Assembly: GCA_023265625.1 (NCBI GenBank)
Contig: JAHFST010000011.1
Span: forward strand, 1 to 64,000
Reading direction: 5' to 3'
Length of the DNA stretch: 64,000 nt
Origin: Deltaproteobacteria bacterium
GTDB lineage: Bacteria; UBA10199; JACPAL01; JAHFST01
In this document: piece by piece, positions 41,694-50,729 of the stretch
Layout of the letters: the number at the start of each line of letters is the position of its first letter
Numbering within the stretch: the stretch's first letter is position 1
Notes under the pieces: generated by a model
The model's database searches: none
What the model was told of the DNA's origin: nothing
The model's input: only the letters and a program-made list of their open reading frames with translations
Program-made: the position numbers and the translations under genes

Positions 41694-42248
41694 ATGTCAC
41701 GTGTGGGAAAAATGCCAATTTTAGTTCCTGACAAGGTCAAGGTTGACCTCAAGGGGGAAGCCTGTTCAGTGACCGGTCCGCTGGGGACATTGAAGCTCAG
41801 CGTTGATCCATTGATCGAGGTCAAGGTGGTGGATGGAAAGATCCTCCTCACAGAACGCGCCCCTTCCAATCTTTCAAACGCACGTCATGGTCTGATGCGC
41901 AACTTGATTCAAAATATGGTCACTGGGGTCAGTCAGGGTTTTAAAAGAGATTTGGAAATTAACGGCGTCGGTTATCGGGCTGAAGTGAAGGGGAGTTCTT
42001 TGGTTTTGAGTCTCGGTTTTTCCCATCCCATCGACTTTCCGATTCCTCAAGGGATCAAGATTGCGGTGGAGAAGCAAGTGCGTTTGAGCATTTCCGGCGC
42101 TTCTAAGGCTGTGGTGGGCGAGGTGGCCGCGCAAATTCGCAAAATGAAAATGCCGGAACCTTACAAAGGTAAAGGCATTAAATATACCGAAGAGGTTATT
42201 ATTCGCAAAGTTGGTAAGGCCGCTGCCGGGGCAGGGGGAGGTAAGTAA
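41694..42248 (+). CDS. rplF: Ribosomal protein L6
   Basis: 184 residues, two similar domains. Starts MSRVGKMPILVPDKVKVD and ends with PEPYKGKGIKYTEEVIIRKVGK followed by an Ala/Gly tail. Located near the GTPase centre. Shares one base with rplR. Confidence 0.97.
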   Translation: MSRVGKMPILVPDKVKVDLKGEACSVTGPLGTLKLSVDPLIEVKVVDGKILLTERAPSNLSNARHGLMRNLIQNMVTGVSQGFKRDLEINGVGYRAEVKGSSLVLSLGFSHPIDFPIPQGIKIAVEKQVRLSISGASKAVVGEVAAQIRKMKMPEPYKGKGIKYTEEVIIRKVGKAAAGAGGGK

Positions 42249-42610
42249 TGTTATCTAGCCAGAAAGTTGCCGCTCGTGTTCGGAGAAAAGCTCGTATTCG
42301 GAAAAAGATCGCCGGAACCGCCGAGCGACCCCGTCTTACGGTGTATCGTAGCCTGAAAAACTTTCATGCCCAGATTGTGGACGATTTGTCGGGGAAGACT
42401 TTGTTGGGTTCTTCCACTTTGGCGGAACCTTTTACCAATAAAAAGAACGCCGGCAATGTGAAGGGGGCCCATGAGTTGGGCATGATGGTTGCCAAGTTGG
42501 CGCTGACAAAGGATATCAAGCAGGTGGTGTTTGACCGGGGTGGTTTTGATTATCATGGTCGTGTGAAGGCCTTTGCCGATGGGGCTCGTGAGGGTGGTTT
42601 AAAATTCTAA
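42248..42610 (+). CDS. rplR: Ribosomal protein L18
   Basis: 120 residues. [21 protein letters not shown] and [28 protein letters not shown] are typical. Binds 5S rRNA together with L5. The first base of its ATG is the last base of the rplF stop. Confidence 0.97.
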   Translation: MLSSQKVAARVRRKARIRKKIAGTAERPRLTVYRSLKNFHAQIVDDLSGKTLLGSSTLAEPFTNKKNAGNVKGAHELGMMVAKLALTKDIKQVVFDRGGFDYHGRVKAFADGAREGGLKF

Positions 42611-42620
42611 AGGAGTGGTA

Positions 42621-43097
42621 ATGCAAGAAGCAAGTCAGCTAATTGAAAAAATTATTCATATCTCCCGAGTCGCGAAGGTTGTGAAGGGGGGACGTCGCTT
42701 CAGCTTTTCCATTCTGGTGGTGGTCGGTGATGGACAAGGCAGTGTGGGGTTGGGACTCGGCAAGGCCAAGGAAGTTCCGGTGGCGATCAAGAAGGCCACC
42801 GATCAGGCCCGCAAAGAGATGGTCCAGGTTTCGTTATTGGAAGGGTCGATCCCTCATGAGGTTTTGGGGCGTTTTGGTGCCGCCAAGGTGATCTTGAAGC
42901 CAGCCTCGGCCGGAACCGGAGTCATTGCGGGTGGTGCGGTACGTGCCGTGGTGGAAGCCGCCGGTGTCCATAATATTTTGACAAAATGTCTGGGGACTAA
43001 CAACCCGCACAATGCGGCCAAGGCAACCTTGGATGCGTTACAATGCTTGCAGAGCCGTGAGGATTATGAGCGGTTGCGCAAGGTGGGGAATTTATAA
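42621..43097 (+). CDS. rpsE: Ribosomal protein S5
   Basis: 158 residues from ATG 42621; a GTG at 42615 overlaps the AGGAG site and is less likely. Contains [21 protein letters not shown] and the second domain [20 protein letters not shown]. In most bacteria rpmD (L30) follows; here rplO starts only 3 bases after the stop. Confidence 0.97.
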   Translation: MQEASQLIEKIIHISRVAKVVKGGRRFSFSILVVVGDGQGSVGLGLGKAKEVPVAIKKATDQARKEMVQVSLLEGSIPHEVLGRFGAAKVILKPASAGTGVIAGGAVRAVVEAAGVHNILTKCLGTNNPHNAAKATLDALQCLQSREDYERLRKVGNL

Positions 43098-43100
43098 TTT

Positions 43101-43550
43101 ATGAATCTAGGTTCATTACAAGCTCCTGTTGGGGCAAAAAAGAAGCGAAAACGAGTGGGTCGTGGTGAGGGTTCCGGACATGGTGGCACTTCATGCCGTG
43201 GACACAAGGGACAAAAGGCGCGGGCCGGTGGTTTTCACAAGCGTGGTTTTGAGGGCGGTCAAACGCCTTTGATTCGGCGTATCCCAAAACGGGGATTTTT
43301 TAACCCGTTTCGTAGGCCTTCTGAAATGGTCAATGTGGGAGACTTTAAGGAATTAGCCAAGGGACAAGTGGTTGACCCATCCTTTCTCAAAGAATATGGT
43401 TTGATACGGGGACGCGGGAGTTTGAAAATTTTAGGAGATGGCGATCTGCAGGTGGCCTTGACGGTGAAGGCTCATTCTTTTTCTAAATCCGCAAAGCAAA
43501 AAATTGAGGCGGCTGGTGGGACGGCTGAGGTGTTAGGGGGCTCGTTGTAA
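43101..43550 (+). CDS. rplO: Ribosomal protein L15
   Basis: 149 residues. Basic Gly-rich N-terminus (KKKRKRVGRGEGSGHGGTS), then GGQTPLIRRIPKRGF. It starts right after rpsE, so no room exists for rpmD. secY starts one base after its stop. Confidence 0.97.
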   Translation: MNLGSLQAPVGAKKKRKRVGRGEGSGHGGTSCRGHKGQKARAGGFHKRGFEGGQTPLIRRIPKRGFFNPFRRPSEMVNVGDFKELAKGQVVDPSFLKEYGLIRGRGSLKILGDGDLQVALTVKAHSFSKSAKQKIEAAGGTAEVLGGSL

Positions 43551-44858
43551 ATGGCCATTCCAGCTGTCGCCAATATTGCCAAGATTCCGGAACTTCGGAA
43601 GCGCTTGTTGTATACCCTTCTTCTGCTCGCAGTGGCTCGGATTGGTGTGTTTATCCCCACTCCTGGCATCCATGTGAGCGCCCTACAAAGACTGGTGAGA
43701 GGGCAGACCGTTTTCGATATCTTCAATCTCTTCTCGGGCGGGGCCTTAAGTAACTTCTCGATTTTTGCCCTGGGGATTATGCCCTACATCAGTGCTTCCA
43801 TTATTATCCAGCTCTTGACGGTGGCCGTCCCCGCCTTGGAGAAGCTCTCGAAGGAAGGGGAACAGGGCCGAAAAATTATTACGCAATATACGCGATATGG
43901 GGCGGTGTTACTGGCCTTTATCCAAGGTTTTGGGATCAGTTATGGTTTACAACAGCAAAAAGTGCTGCTGCCGGGGGTTGGCGGTATTTCCTATTATATC
44001 CTGACCATGCTTACCTTGGCCACGGGCACTTGCTTTATCATGTGGTTGGGCGAACAAATTACCGAGCGGGGAGTAGGTAATGGGATCTCCTTGATTATTT
44101 TTGCGGGGATTGTGACGCACATCCCTCAAGGTTTTCGTGATGCGTGGGCCACGAAAGACCAATTTGCCGGGCTCTTTGGCTTCTTGCTCTTGCTGGGTTT
44201 TATTTTTGCCGTCATTAGCACGATTATTTTTTTTGAACGTGCCCATCGGCGCATCCCGATTCAGTACGCCAAGCGGGTGGTGGGCCGAAAGGTTTATGCG
44301 GGACAAAGCACTCATCTTCCCCTGAAGCTAAATTCGGCGGGTGTTATTCCGCCTATCTTTGCGTCGTCCCTGATCCTATTCCCGGCGACGATTGCGCAGT
44401 TTGGCAATCATGCGGCCCTGAAGACGGTGGCCAATTTACTCAGTACCGGTTGGTTGCACACTACGCTCTATGTCAGCTTGATTGTGTTCTTCACATATTT
44501 TTATACGGCCGTGACCTTTAATCCGATGGATGTGGCCGACAATGTGCGTAAGCAGGGTGGATTTATTCCTGGGATTAGGCCCGGTCAGAGCACCTCGGAA
44601 TACATTGATCGCATTTTATCTCGGATCACCCTGGGAGGTGCTATTTACCTCGCGGGTGTTTGTGTCCTGCCGGAGATATTGACCAAGCAGTTTGGCATCC
44701 CTTCTTCGTTGGCCTCCACGTTTGGTGGCACCTCGCTCTTGATTGTGGTGGGGGTTGCGATTGATACCCTCTCGCAAATCGAGGCGCATCTCATGACGCG
44801 CAATTACGAAGGATTATTGGGTGAAGGGAAGGGCCGGTTTCGCGGGAGGCGGGGTTGA
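43551..44858 (+). CDS. secY: Preprotein translocase subunit SecY
   Basis: 435 residues with about ten membrane helices. Conserved [23 protein letters not shown] (plug/helix 2 region) and [22 protein letters not shown] loop are intact. It forms the channel with SecE. Its TGA overlaps the TTG start of adk. Confidence 0.97.
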   Translation: MAIPAVANIAKIPELRKRLLYTLLLLAVARIGVFIPTPGIHVSALQRLVRGQTVFDIFNLFSGGALSNFSIFALGIMPYISASIIIQLLTVAVPALEKLSKEGEQGRKIITQYTRYGAVLLAFIQGFGISYGLQQQKVLLPGVGGISYYILTMLTLATGTCFIMWLGEQITERGVGNGISLIIFAGIVTHIPQGFRDAWATKDQFAGLFGFLLLLGFIFAVISTIIFFERAHRRIPIQYAKRVVGRKVYAGQSTHLPLKLNSAGVIPPIFASSLILFPATIAQFGNHAALKTVANLLSTGWLHTTLYVSLIVFFTYFYTAVTFNPMDVADNVRKQGGFIPGIRPGQSTSEYIDRILSRITLGGAIYLAGVCVLPEILTKQFGIPSSLASTFGGTSLLIVVGVAIDTLSQIEAHLMTRNYEGLLGEGKGRFRGRRG

Positions 44859-45409
44859 ATCTCATCCTGTTAGGACCTCCCGGGGCTGGTAAAGGGACCC
44901 AGGCGGTTCGCTTGGCTGGACAGTTGGGAGTGCCGCAAGTTTCCACCGGAGATATACTACGAGCGGCACGTAAGGCGCAGAGCCCGTTGGGTAAGGATGT
45001 GGAACGAATTATGTTGGCTGGGGGCTTGGTTCCCGATGGAGTTGTCACCGAGCTGGTGAGGGAACGACTGAAGGAACAGGATGCCAAGAAGGGTTATATC
45101 TTGGACGGTTACCCGAGGACATTAGGACAGGCGCAGGCCTTGGATGAAATGCTCAGGGCCAGTGGATCTCGGATTGATCATGTCCTGAATTTACAGGTGG
45201 CGGAGTCTGAGTTGTTGAAGAGGCTCTTAGGACGCGGCAGGGAAGACGATAATGCCGCGGTGATTCAGGGTCGTTTGCAGGTTTATCAGAAGGAGACGGC
45301 TCCGCTGATTGATTATTATGCGCGACAGGGTTTGTTGAGAAATATTGACGGTGTGGGCGAGCAAGATGACATTTTTAAGAGGCTCCTCGAGTCGAGCAGC
45401 GGTCGATGA
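44855..45409 (+). CDS. adk: Adenylate kinase, short-LID form
   Basis: 184 residues from TTG 44855, overlapping the secY stop (TTGA). It interconverts ATP + AMP and 2 ADP. P-loop GPPGAGKGT at 7-15, AMP-binding STGDILRAA and [10 protein letters not shown]. The LID is the short form ([18 protein letters not shown]) without the zinc-binding insert found in 210-residue enzymes. Overlaps map by four bases. The rare TTG start may limit its level. Confidence 0.95.
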   Translation: MNLILLGPPGAGKGTQAVRLAGQLGVPQVSTGDILRAARKAQSPLGKDVERIMLAGGLVPDGVVTELVRERLKEQDAKKGYILDGYPRTLGQAQALDEMLRASGSRIDHVLNLQVAESELLKRLLGRGREDDNAAVIQGRLQVYQKETAPLIDYYARQGLLRNIDGVGEQDDIFKRLLESSSGR

Positions 45410-46152
45410 TCATCTTAAAATCGGCATCTGAGATTGATACCATGCGGCGGGCCAGCCAGATTGTGGCGGAGGCCTTGGAGCGATTAAAAGAAGCGGTGGT
45501 GCCGGGCGTGACCACGTTAGATTTGGACCGGATTGCCGAGGAGTTGATTAGGAAGCGTCAGGCCAAACCGGCTTTTAAGGGGTACCGGGGTTATCGCCAT
45601 ACCCTCTGCACCTCGGTGAATGAGGAAGTGGTGCATGGGATCCCTTCGCAGCGTGTTTTAGTCGAAGGCGATATTGTCGGCGTTGATTGCGGCGCGATTG
45701 TGGATGGATTTTACGGAGATGCGGCCCGTAGTTTGGGGGTGGGTAAGATTGACCCAGAGTCGCAGCGCTTGATGGATGTAACCCGCGAGTCGTTGGATTG
45801 CGGCATCGCCCAGATGAAGGTGGGACAGCGTTTGCATGATATTTCTTGGGCGGTGCAAGAGCATGTGGAGCGGGCTGGTTACACGGTGGTGCGGGATTTT
45901 GTCGGGCATGGCATCGGTCGGCAGCTTCATGAAGAGCCGCAGGTGCCAAATTTTGGCACACCGGGTACGGGGATGCGGTTGGTCGTGGGATTGGTTTTGG
46001 CCATTGAACCGATGGTGAATGTGGGGATGCCTGAGGTGGAGGTATTAGCGGATGGGTGGACCGCGGTGACTCGGGATCGAAAAAGATCGGCTCACTTTGA
46101 ACATACGATTGCGATTACCGAACAGGGGACGGAGATTTTGAGCCGTATTTAG
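45406..46152 (+). CDS. map: Methionine aminopeptidase, type I
   Basis: 248 residues. Removes N-terminal Met from new proteins. The metal ligands are visible: D94, D105, H168, E201 and E232, with substrate His78 (EEVVHGIPS). Type Ia without the N-terminal zinc finger. Four-base overlap with adk; infA follows after 2 bases. Confidence 0.97.
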   Translation: MIILKSASEIDTMRRASQIVAEALERLKEAVVPGVTTLDLDRIAEELIRKRQAKPAFKGYRGYRHTLCTSVNEEVVHGIPSQRVLVEGDIVGVDCGAIVDGFYGDAARSLGVGKIDPESQRLMDVTRESLDCGIAQMKVGQRLHDISWAVQEHVERAGYTVVRDFVGHGIGRQLHEEPQVPNFGTPGTGMRLVVGLVLAIEPMVNVGMPEVEVLADGWTAVTRDRKRSAHFEHTIAITEQGTEILSRI

Positions 46153-46154
46153 TT

Positions 46155-46373
46155 ATGGCAAAAGAAGAGGCAATAGAGGTAGAAGGCGTCGTCGTTGAGC
46201 CCTTGTCGAATGCGATGTTTCGGGTGGAATTAGACAATGGTCGCAAGGTGTTGGCGCATGTTTCAGGAAAAATGCGGGTGCATTTTATAAAAATTTTGCC
46301 GGGGGATCGAGTCAAGGTTGAGTTATCCCCCTACGATTTAACGAGGGGTAGAATTACCTTTCGATCCAAGTAG
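46155..46373 (+). CDS. infA: Translation initiation factor IF-1
   Basis: 72 residues, the standard length, one S1/OB domain: [25 protein letters not shown] and [22 protein letters not shown]. It starts 2 bases after map. A short palindrome sits between this gene and rpmJ. Confidence 0.97.
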   Translation: MAKEEAIEVEGVVVEPLSNAMFRVELDNGRKVLAHVSGKMRVHFIKILPGDRVKVELSPYDLTRGRITFRSK

Positions 46374-46394
46374 GGGCGACCCGGTGGGTCGCCC
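46374..46394. repeat. Short palindrome between infA and rpmJ
   Basis: GGGCGACCC-ggt-GGGTCGCCC, a perfect 9-bp stem, preceded by TAG so that the left end reads TAGGGGCGA. Same family look as the repeat at 47437-47491. Its left end abuts the infA stop codon. Confidence 0.8.
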
Positions 46395-46411
46395 TCATAA
46401 GGGAGTGAATT

Positions 46412-46525
46412 ATGAAAGTCAGATCGTCTGTTAAAAAGATATGTATGAAGTGTAAGATCATCAAGCGGAAAGGGGTTATCCGCGCGATTTGCTCGAACCC
46501 CAAGCATAAACAAAAGCAGGGTTAA
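46412..46525 (+). CDS. rpmJ: Ribosomal protein L36
   Basis: 37 residues, [18 protein letters not shown] at the start, with a zinc site C11, C14, C27 and H32. ATG behind AAGGGAG. Between infA and rpsM as in many bacteria. Confidence 0.95.
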   Translation: MKVRSSVKKICMKCKIIKRKGVIRAICSNPKHKQKQG

Positions 46526-46545
46526 CGATTTAACAAGAGGTTTTT

Positions 46546-46932
46546 ATGCCACGCATTGCGGGTGTTGATATTCCGAATAAGAAAAGGATGGAGGTCGCGC
46601 TTACCTATATTTATGGGGTCGGCTTGACCACTTCACGGAAGGTTTTGGCCACCATTAAGATTGATCCGAATCTGCGCAGTGATCAGATCAGCGATCAGCA
46701 ACTGGCCAAGATCCAGGATGAACTGGAAAACAACTACAAGGTGGAAGGCGATCTGCGCAAGGTTGTGAACATGGATATCAAGCGGATGATTGATTTAGGG
46801 GCCTATCGCGGGTTACGGCATAAGAATAAATTGCCGGTGCGAGGTCAGCGGACCCATACCAATGCCCGTACCCGAAAGAATAAACCAAGGATCGCGGTGG
46901 CCGGCAAGAAGAAGGCCCCAACGAGTAAATAG
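46546..46932 (+). CDS. rpsM: Ribosomal protein S13
   Basis: 128 residues. MPRIAGVDIPNKKRMEVALTYI-like start and the C-terminal RGLRHKNKLPVRGQRTHTNARTRK, which contacts the P-site tRNA. ATG behind AAGAGG. Confidence 0.97.
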   Translation: MPRIAGVDIPNKKRMEVALTYIYGVGLTTSRKVLATIKIDPNLRSDQISDQQLAKIQDELENNYKVEGDLRKVVNMDIKRMIDLGAYRGLRHKNKLPVRGQRTHTNARTRKNKPRIAVAGKKKAPTSK

Positions 46933-46954
46933 TGGCACCCATTAGGAGAATTTT

Positions 46955-47434
46955 ATGGCTAAGGAAACGGTAGGGACGGAGAAGAAGGCAGACAAGGCGG
47001 CAGCGAAGCCCGAGGTGGCGGTAGCGGCCTTGGAAGGGGCCCCTGAGGATGCCACCAAGAAACCAAAAAAGAAGAAATCACGGAAAAATATTGCGGTGGG
47101 AGTGGTGCATATCCATGCGTCGTTTAATAATACGTTGATTAGCATTACGGATCCGATGGGAAATGTCATTTCCTGGTCGTCGTCCGGGTCTCGCGGTTTC
47201 AAGGGGTCTCGTAAGAGCACGCCTTATGCCGCTCAGATGGCCGCGGAAGATGCGGCCCGTAAGGCCCAAGAGCATGGTTTAAGAACGGTGACGGTGCTGA
47301 TTAAAGGCCCAGGTTCAGGACGTGAGTCCGCCCTACGTGCCTTGTCATCAACGGGAATCCGGGTGACAGCGATTCGCGATGTCACCCCCATTCCGCATAA
47401 TGGATGCCGCCAGCCTAAGCGACGGCGTGTTTAA
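46955..47434 (+). CDS. rpsK: Ribosomal protein S11 with extended N-terminus
   Basis: 159 residues against the usual 127-130. The extra N-terminal 30 or so are Lys/Ala/Glu-rich ([20 protein letters not shown]) ahead of the normal [22 protein letters not shown]. The C-terminus [18 protein letters not shown] is intact. S11 lies on the 30S platform near the mRNA exit. Confidence 0.96.
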   Translation: MAKETVGTEKKADKAAAKPEVAVAALEGAPEDATKKPKKKKSRKNIAVGVVHIHASFNNTLISITDPMGNVISWSSSGSRGFKGSRKSTPYAAQMAAEDAARKAQEHGLRTVTVLIKGPGSGRESALRALSSTGIRVTAIRDVTPIPHNGCRQPKRRRV

Positions 47435-47436
47435 TC

Positions 47437-47491
47437 GTAGGGGCGAATCTTGTATTCGCCGAAACTGGGCGATCACAAGGATCGCCCGTAC
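47437..47491. repeat. Double-hairpin repeat between rpsK and rpsD
   Basis: Two hairpins in tandem: GGCGAAT-cttgt-ATTCGCC (47442-47460) and GGGCGATC-acaag-GATCGCCC (47467-47487). The loops CTTGT and ACAAG are complementary, and the entire 55 bp is an imperfect inverted repeat with ends GTAGGGGCGA and TCGCCCGTAC. It occupies the gap just before the rpsD ribosome site. Confidence 0.8.
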
Positions 47492-47504
47492 ATAGGAGGT
47501 AGTA

Positions 47505-48131
47505 GTGGCAAGATATACCGGTTCAGTGTGTCGATTGTGTCGTCGGGAAGGTTTGAAACTTTTCCTGAAGGGGCAACGTTGTTATACCGAGAAGTGTGCG
47601 ATTGAGCGCCGTGAGTATGCGCCTGGCCAGCATGGTCAGGGGCGTACCAAGCTCTCCGATTATGGGGCGCAATTGCGTGAAAAGCAAAAGGTGAAGCGCC
47701 TCTATGGGCTTTTGGAACGCCAATTTCGCGGTTCATTCCACAAGGCCGAGCGAGTCAAGGGGGTCACAGGCGAGCAAATGCTTTTGCGCCTGGAACGACG
47801 TCTCGATAATATGGTCTATCGATTTGGGTTTGCTAATTCTCGTTCGGAGGCAAGGCAACTGGTGTTGCATGGCCACTTTCATGTGAATGGTAAGAAGGTG
47901 ACGATTCCTTCTTACCTGACGGATGCGGGCGATCAGGTTTCGGTACGGGATAAGAGCCGCCAAATGATGCGCATTCAGGAATCCCTGGAGGCCGTTGAGC
48001 GGCGCGGTGTGCCGACTTGGTTGGAGCTGGAAAAAGAGAAGATGAGTGGGACGGTGAAGACATTGCCGGCTCGCGAAGAGTTGACTCTACCTATGCAAGA
48101 ACAATTGATTGTTGAACTCTATTCTAAATAA
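47505..48131 (+). CDS. rpsD: Ribosomal protein S4
   Basis: 208 residues from GTG 47505 behind [29 protein letters not shown] holds a Cys pair; the S4 RNA-binding domain reads [28 protein letters not shown]4 commonly represses the alpha operon. The upstream double hairpin may influence access to the start. Confidence 0.97.
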   Translation: MARYTGSVCRLCRREGLKLFLKGQRCYTEKCAIERREYAPGQHGQGRTKLSDYGAQLREKQKVKRLYGLLERQFRGSFHKAERVKGVTGEQMLLRLERRLDNMVYRFGFANSRSEARQLVLHGHFHVNGKKVTIPSYLTDAGDQVSVRDKSRQMMRIQESLEAVERRGVPTWLELEKEKMSGTVKTLPAREELTLPMQEQLIVELYSK

Positions 48132-48140
48132 GGAGCTTTT

Positions 48141-49151
48141 ATGTACAGAAATTGGCGTAATTTGATCAAGCCGAAGGGGTTGGAGTTTGAGAAGGAAGTG
48201 AATGCCCCGTACTATGGAAAATTCGTCGCCAGGCCCCTCGAACGGGGTTTCGGTCAGACCTTGGGCAACGCCTTGCGGCGCGTGCTGCTCTCGTCCTTGC
48301 AGGGTGCGGCCATTCAATCCATTCGTATTGATGGCGTCTTGCATGAATTTGCCACGATTCCCGGGGTGGTCGAGGATGTTTCCGACATTATCCTGAATCT
48401 CAAGCAATTACGGCTGAAGATCCACTCCGGAGATGAGGAGACGATTCGCCTGAATATCAAGGGTGAGCATGAGGTCAAGGCGAGTGATATTGAGGCCAAT
48501 GATAATGTCACGATCCTGAATCCCGACATGCATATTGCCTCCCTGTCGTCAGAGGGGCAGCTCAGGATGGAAATGAAGGTCAGTATGGGGAAGGGGTATA
48601 TTCCCTCGGAGCGAAATAAGTCCGAGAAGGACCCCATCGGGACGATTGCGATTGATTCCATTCACTCGCCGATCACCAAGGTGAACTATGCGGTGACGAA
48701 TGCGCGCGTTGGGCAGATGACCGATTATGACCGCTTGACGATGGAGATATGGACCGATGGTTCCGTGTTACCCACCGATGCCTTGGCCTTTGCGGCCAAG
48801 ATCATGAAAGAACAAGTTCAGATCTTTATCAACTTTGAGGAGATTCCTGAGCCGGTGATTCAAGAGATGGAACCGGAGAAACCTTCTTTCAATGAGAATT
48901 TAAATCGACGTGTGGAAGAACTGGAACTGTCGGTTCGTTCGGCCAATTGTTTGCAGAGCGCCAGCATCCATTTTATTGGCGAACTGTGTCAGAAGACCGA
49001 GGCGGAGATGTTACGCACCAAGAATTTTGGCAGAAAGTCGCTCAACGAGATCAAGGAGATACTTTCCGAGATGGGGCTTTCACTGGGCATGAAGTTGGAC
49101 AGCTGGGTCCTTCCGAAAGAGGATGAAAAACCTAAAGAAGAGATCGAGTAA
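48141..49151 (+). CDS. rpoA: RNA polymerase alpha subunit
   Basis: 336 residues. The N-terminal dimerisation domain has [23 protein letters not shown], and the C-terminal DNA-binding domain contains [14 protein letters not shown] and [16 protein letters not shown]. It assembles with the beta and beta' subunits and contacts activators and UP elements. Confidence 0.98.
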   Translation: MYRNWRNLIKPKGLEFEKEVNAPYYGKFVARPLERGFGQTLGNALRRVLLSSLQGAAIQSIRIDGVLHEFATIPGVVEDVSDIILNLKQLRLKIHSGDEETIRLNIKGEHEVKASDIEANDNVTILNPDMHIASLSSEGQLRMEMKVSMGKGYIPSERNKSEKDPIGTIAIDSIHSPITKVNYAVTNARVGQMTDYDRLTMEIWTDGSVLPTDALAFAAKIMKEQVQIFINFEEIPEPVIQEMEPEKPSFNENLNRRVEELELSVRSANCLQSASIHFIGELCQKTEAEMLRTKNFGRKSLNEIKEILSEMGLSLGMKLDSWVLPKEDEKPKEEIE

Positions 49152-49162
49152 AAGGATACCTT

Positions 49163-49696
49163 ATGAGACATGGCAAGTCGGTTCACAAATTAGAGCGGCC
49201 TTATAGTCATCGTCGGGCCTTGTTAAGGCACCTGACGACGGCACTTATCCAGCACGAGCGGATCGAAACGACCCTCCCCAAGGCGAAGGCCATGAGGAAG
49301 TACGCTGACCGGATGATTACCTTTGCCAAGAACGGCACGCTTCATGCCCGACGCCATGCGGCGCGTTTTGTGACCGATCAGGAGGCCTTGAGCAAACTAT
49401 TTACCGTCCTTTCGACCCGTTTTAAGGATCGATCAGGCGGATATACCCGTGTGATCAAGCTTGGCTTCCGGCGCGGCGATGCCGCCCCCATGGCGGTGAT
49501 CGAATATCTCGGGTATCAGCCCAAGGTTGTTCCAGCCCCTGGTGAGAAGAAGATCGAAGAAAAGAAGGAAAAGGTAAAAGCCAAGGCGAAGGAACCCAAG
49601 AAAACAAAATCCACTGCCAAGCCCAAGGCCGAGAAGCAACCTGCTAAGAAGAAGGGGTTGTTTGGCCGATTGAAAAAGGAAAAGGGAGAGGAATAA
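49163..49696 (+). CDS. rplQ: Ribosomal protein L17 with Lys/Ala-rich tail
   Basis: 177 residues; the usual length is 115-130. The core (MRHGKSVHKLERPYSHRRAL ... GGYTRVIKLGFRRGDAAPMAVIEY) is normal. About 55 residues at the C-terminus are Lys, Ala, Pro and Glu-rich and end in LFGRLKKEKGEE. Last gene of the alpha operon; the next gene begins 6 bases downstream. Confidence 0.96.
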   Translation: MRHGKSVHKLERPYSHRRALLRHLTTALIQHERIETTLPKAKAMRKYADRMITFAKNGTLHARRHAARFVTDQEALSKLFTVLSTRFKDRSGGYTRVIKLGFRRGDAAPMAVIEYLGYQPKVVPAPGEKKIEEKKEKVKAKAKEPKKTKSTAKPKAEKQPAKKKGLFGRLKKEKGEE

Positions 49697-49702
49697 CCAG
49701 GC

Positions 49703-50212
49703 GTGAAGCTGAAGTTGCTCGTCTTCCTGTTTGCCGCAGCGACACTGCTCTACTTTCTCTACGTCCTTCCTGCCAAGGAGGGAGTCAGGGGAGGGCAGAA
49801 GGCCCCCTCGTTTAGTCTGATCAACGAATCAGGCCAATTAGTGACATCGAGTCAGATGACCGGGAGCGTGGTTCTCCTCAATTTTTGGGCCACCTGGTGC
49901 CCATCCTGTGTCCGTGAAATCCCCTCCCTGAATCAGCTCTCGAAGCTGGTGAATAACCCAAAATTCAAGGTGATCGGGGTGAGTGTCGATGAAGAAGGTT
50001 GGCCCGCCATCAATCGATTCCGCAGCAGGGTGCCCCTCGAGTTTGACATCTTGCTCGATCAAAATTCCACCGCCGCCGATCAATTCGGGACGTTTCAGAT
50101 CCCCGAAACTTTTTTGATTGATAAATACGGTACGATTGTCCGCAAGTACGAAGGACCGCGCGACTGGGCCGATCCCAGCATTGTGAAGACTATCCAGCAG
50201 CTTTTGCAGTGA
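49703..50212 (+). CDS. TlpA/ResA-like thioredoxin-fold protein
   Basis: 169 residues from GTG 49703. A membrane anchor or signal segment covers residues about 4-22 (LLVFLFAAATLLYFLY); the mature part should face the periplasm. The active site is WCPSC (65-69) and the cis-Pro region reads FQIPETFLIDKYG. This family reduces disulfides in apocytochromes or other exported proteins. It follows rplQ by 6 bases and may be read from the alpha operon. The partner cannot be named from the window. Confidence 0.88.
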   Translation: MKLKLLVFLFAAATLLYFLYVLPAKEGVRGGQKAPSFSLINESGQLVTSSQMTGSVVLLNFWATWCPSCVREIPSLNQLSKLVNNPKFKVIGVSVDEEGWPAINRFRSRVPLEFDILLDQNSTAADQFGTFQIPETFLIDKYGTIVRKYEGPRDWADPSIVKTIQQLLQ

Positions 50213-50266
50213 GTGGTTGTCAACATTCTCATCTTGACAGTTTGCCTATAAATCAATAAAAGAAAT

Positions 50267-50281
50267 TGAAAATCAATATCA
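50267..50281 (+). promoter_or_regulatory. Fur-box-like operator upstream of fur
   Basis: TGAAAATCAATATCA matches the core Fur box TGATAATNATTATCA at 12 of the 14 defined positions. It lies 14 bases before the fur ATG. A TTGACA at 50234 with a weak TAAAAG at 50257 (17-base spacing) may be the promoter. Confidence 0.6.
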
Positions 50282-50294
50282 ATTAGGAATCCCT

Positions 50295-50729
50295 ATGGAA
50301 GACAAAATTTCATTATTGAACAAGCACTTGAAGGAAAAAGGCCTCAAATCAACCCGGCAGAGGGACCTAATTGTCAGTGAATTCTTTAAGCGCCATCAGC
50401 ACTTAACGGTGGAGGAATTGCTGGAGCGGGTGCGTAAGATTGACCAGGGCATTGGCTATGCGACGGTCTATCGGACCCTGCGCCTCTTGACGGAATGTGG
50501 GTTGGCATTTAAGCGCGAATTTGGCGGCTCAGCGCGGTTTGAGCACAGTACCGACCATCATCATGACCACCTCATCTGCCTGGATTGCGGCAAAATTGTC
50601 GAGTTTGAAAATGACCGGATTGAGAAGCTGCAAGCCGAGGTGTGTCAGAAAAACCGCTTCAAACTAATCAATCATAAGATGGAACTTTATGGCTATTGTG
50701 AGAAATGTCATGGCAAACATCATGAGTGA
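50295..50729 (+). CDS. fur: Ferric uptake regulator Fur
   Basis: 144 residues. An N-terminal winged helix (LKSTRQRDLIVSEFF ... GIGYATVYRTLRLL), then the metal-binding and dimer part with HSTDHHHDHLICLDCGK and CEKC near the end; Cys95/98 and Cys135/138 form the structural zinc site. Fur with iron blocks iron-uptake genes. It is first in the iron cluster and overlaps feoB by 8 bases, so it probably regulates itself together with feoB through the site at 50267. Zur or PerR cannot be excluded, but the feoB context favours Fur. Confidence 0.9.
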   Translation: MEDKISLLNKHLKEKGLKSTRQRDLIVSEFFKRHQHLTVEELLERVRKIDQGIGYATVYRTLRLLTECGLAFKREFGGSARFEHSTDHHHDHLICLDCGKIVEFENDRIEKLQAEVCQKNRFKLINHKMELYGYCEKCHGKHHE

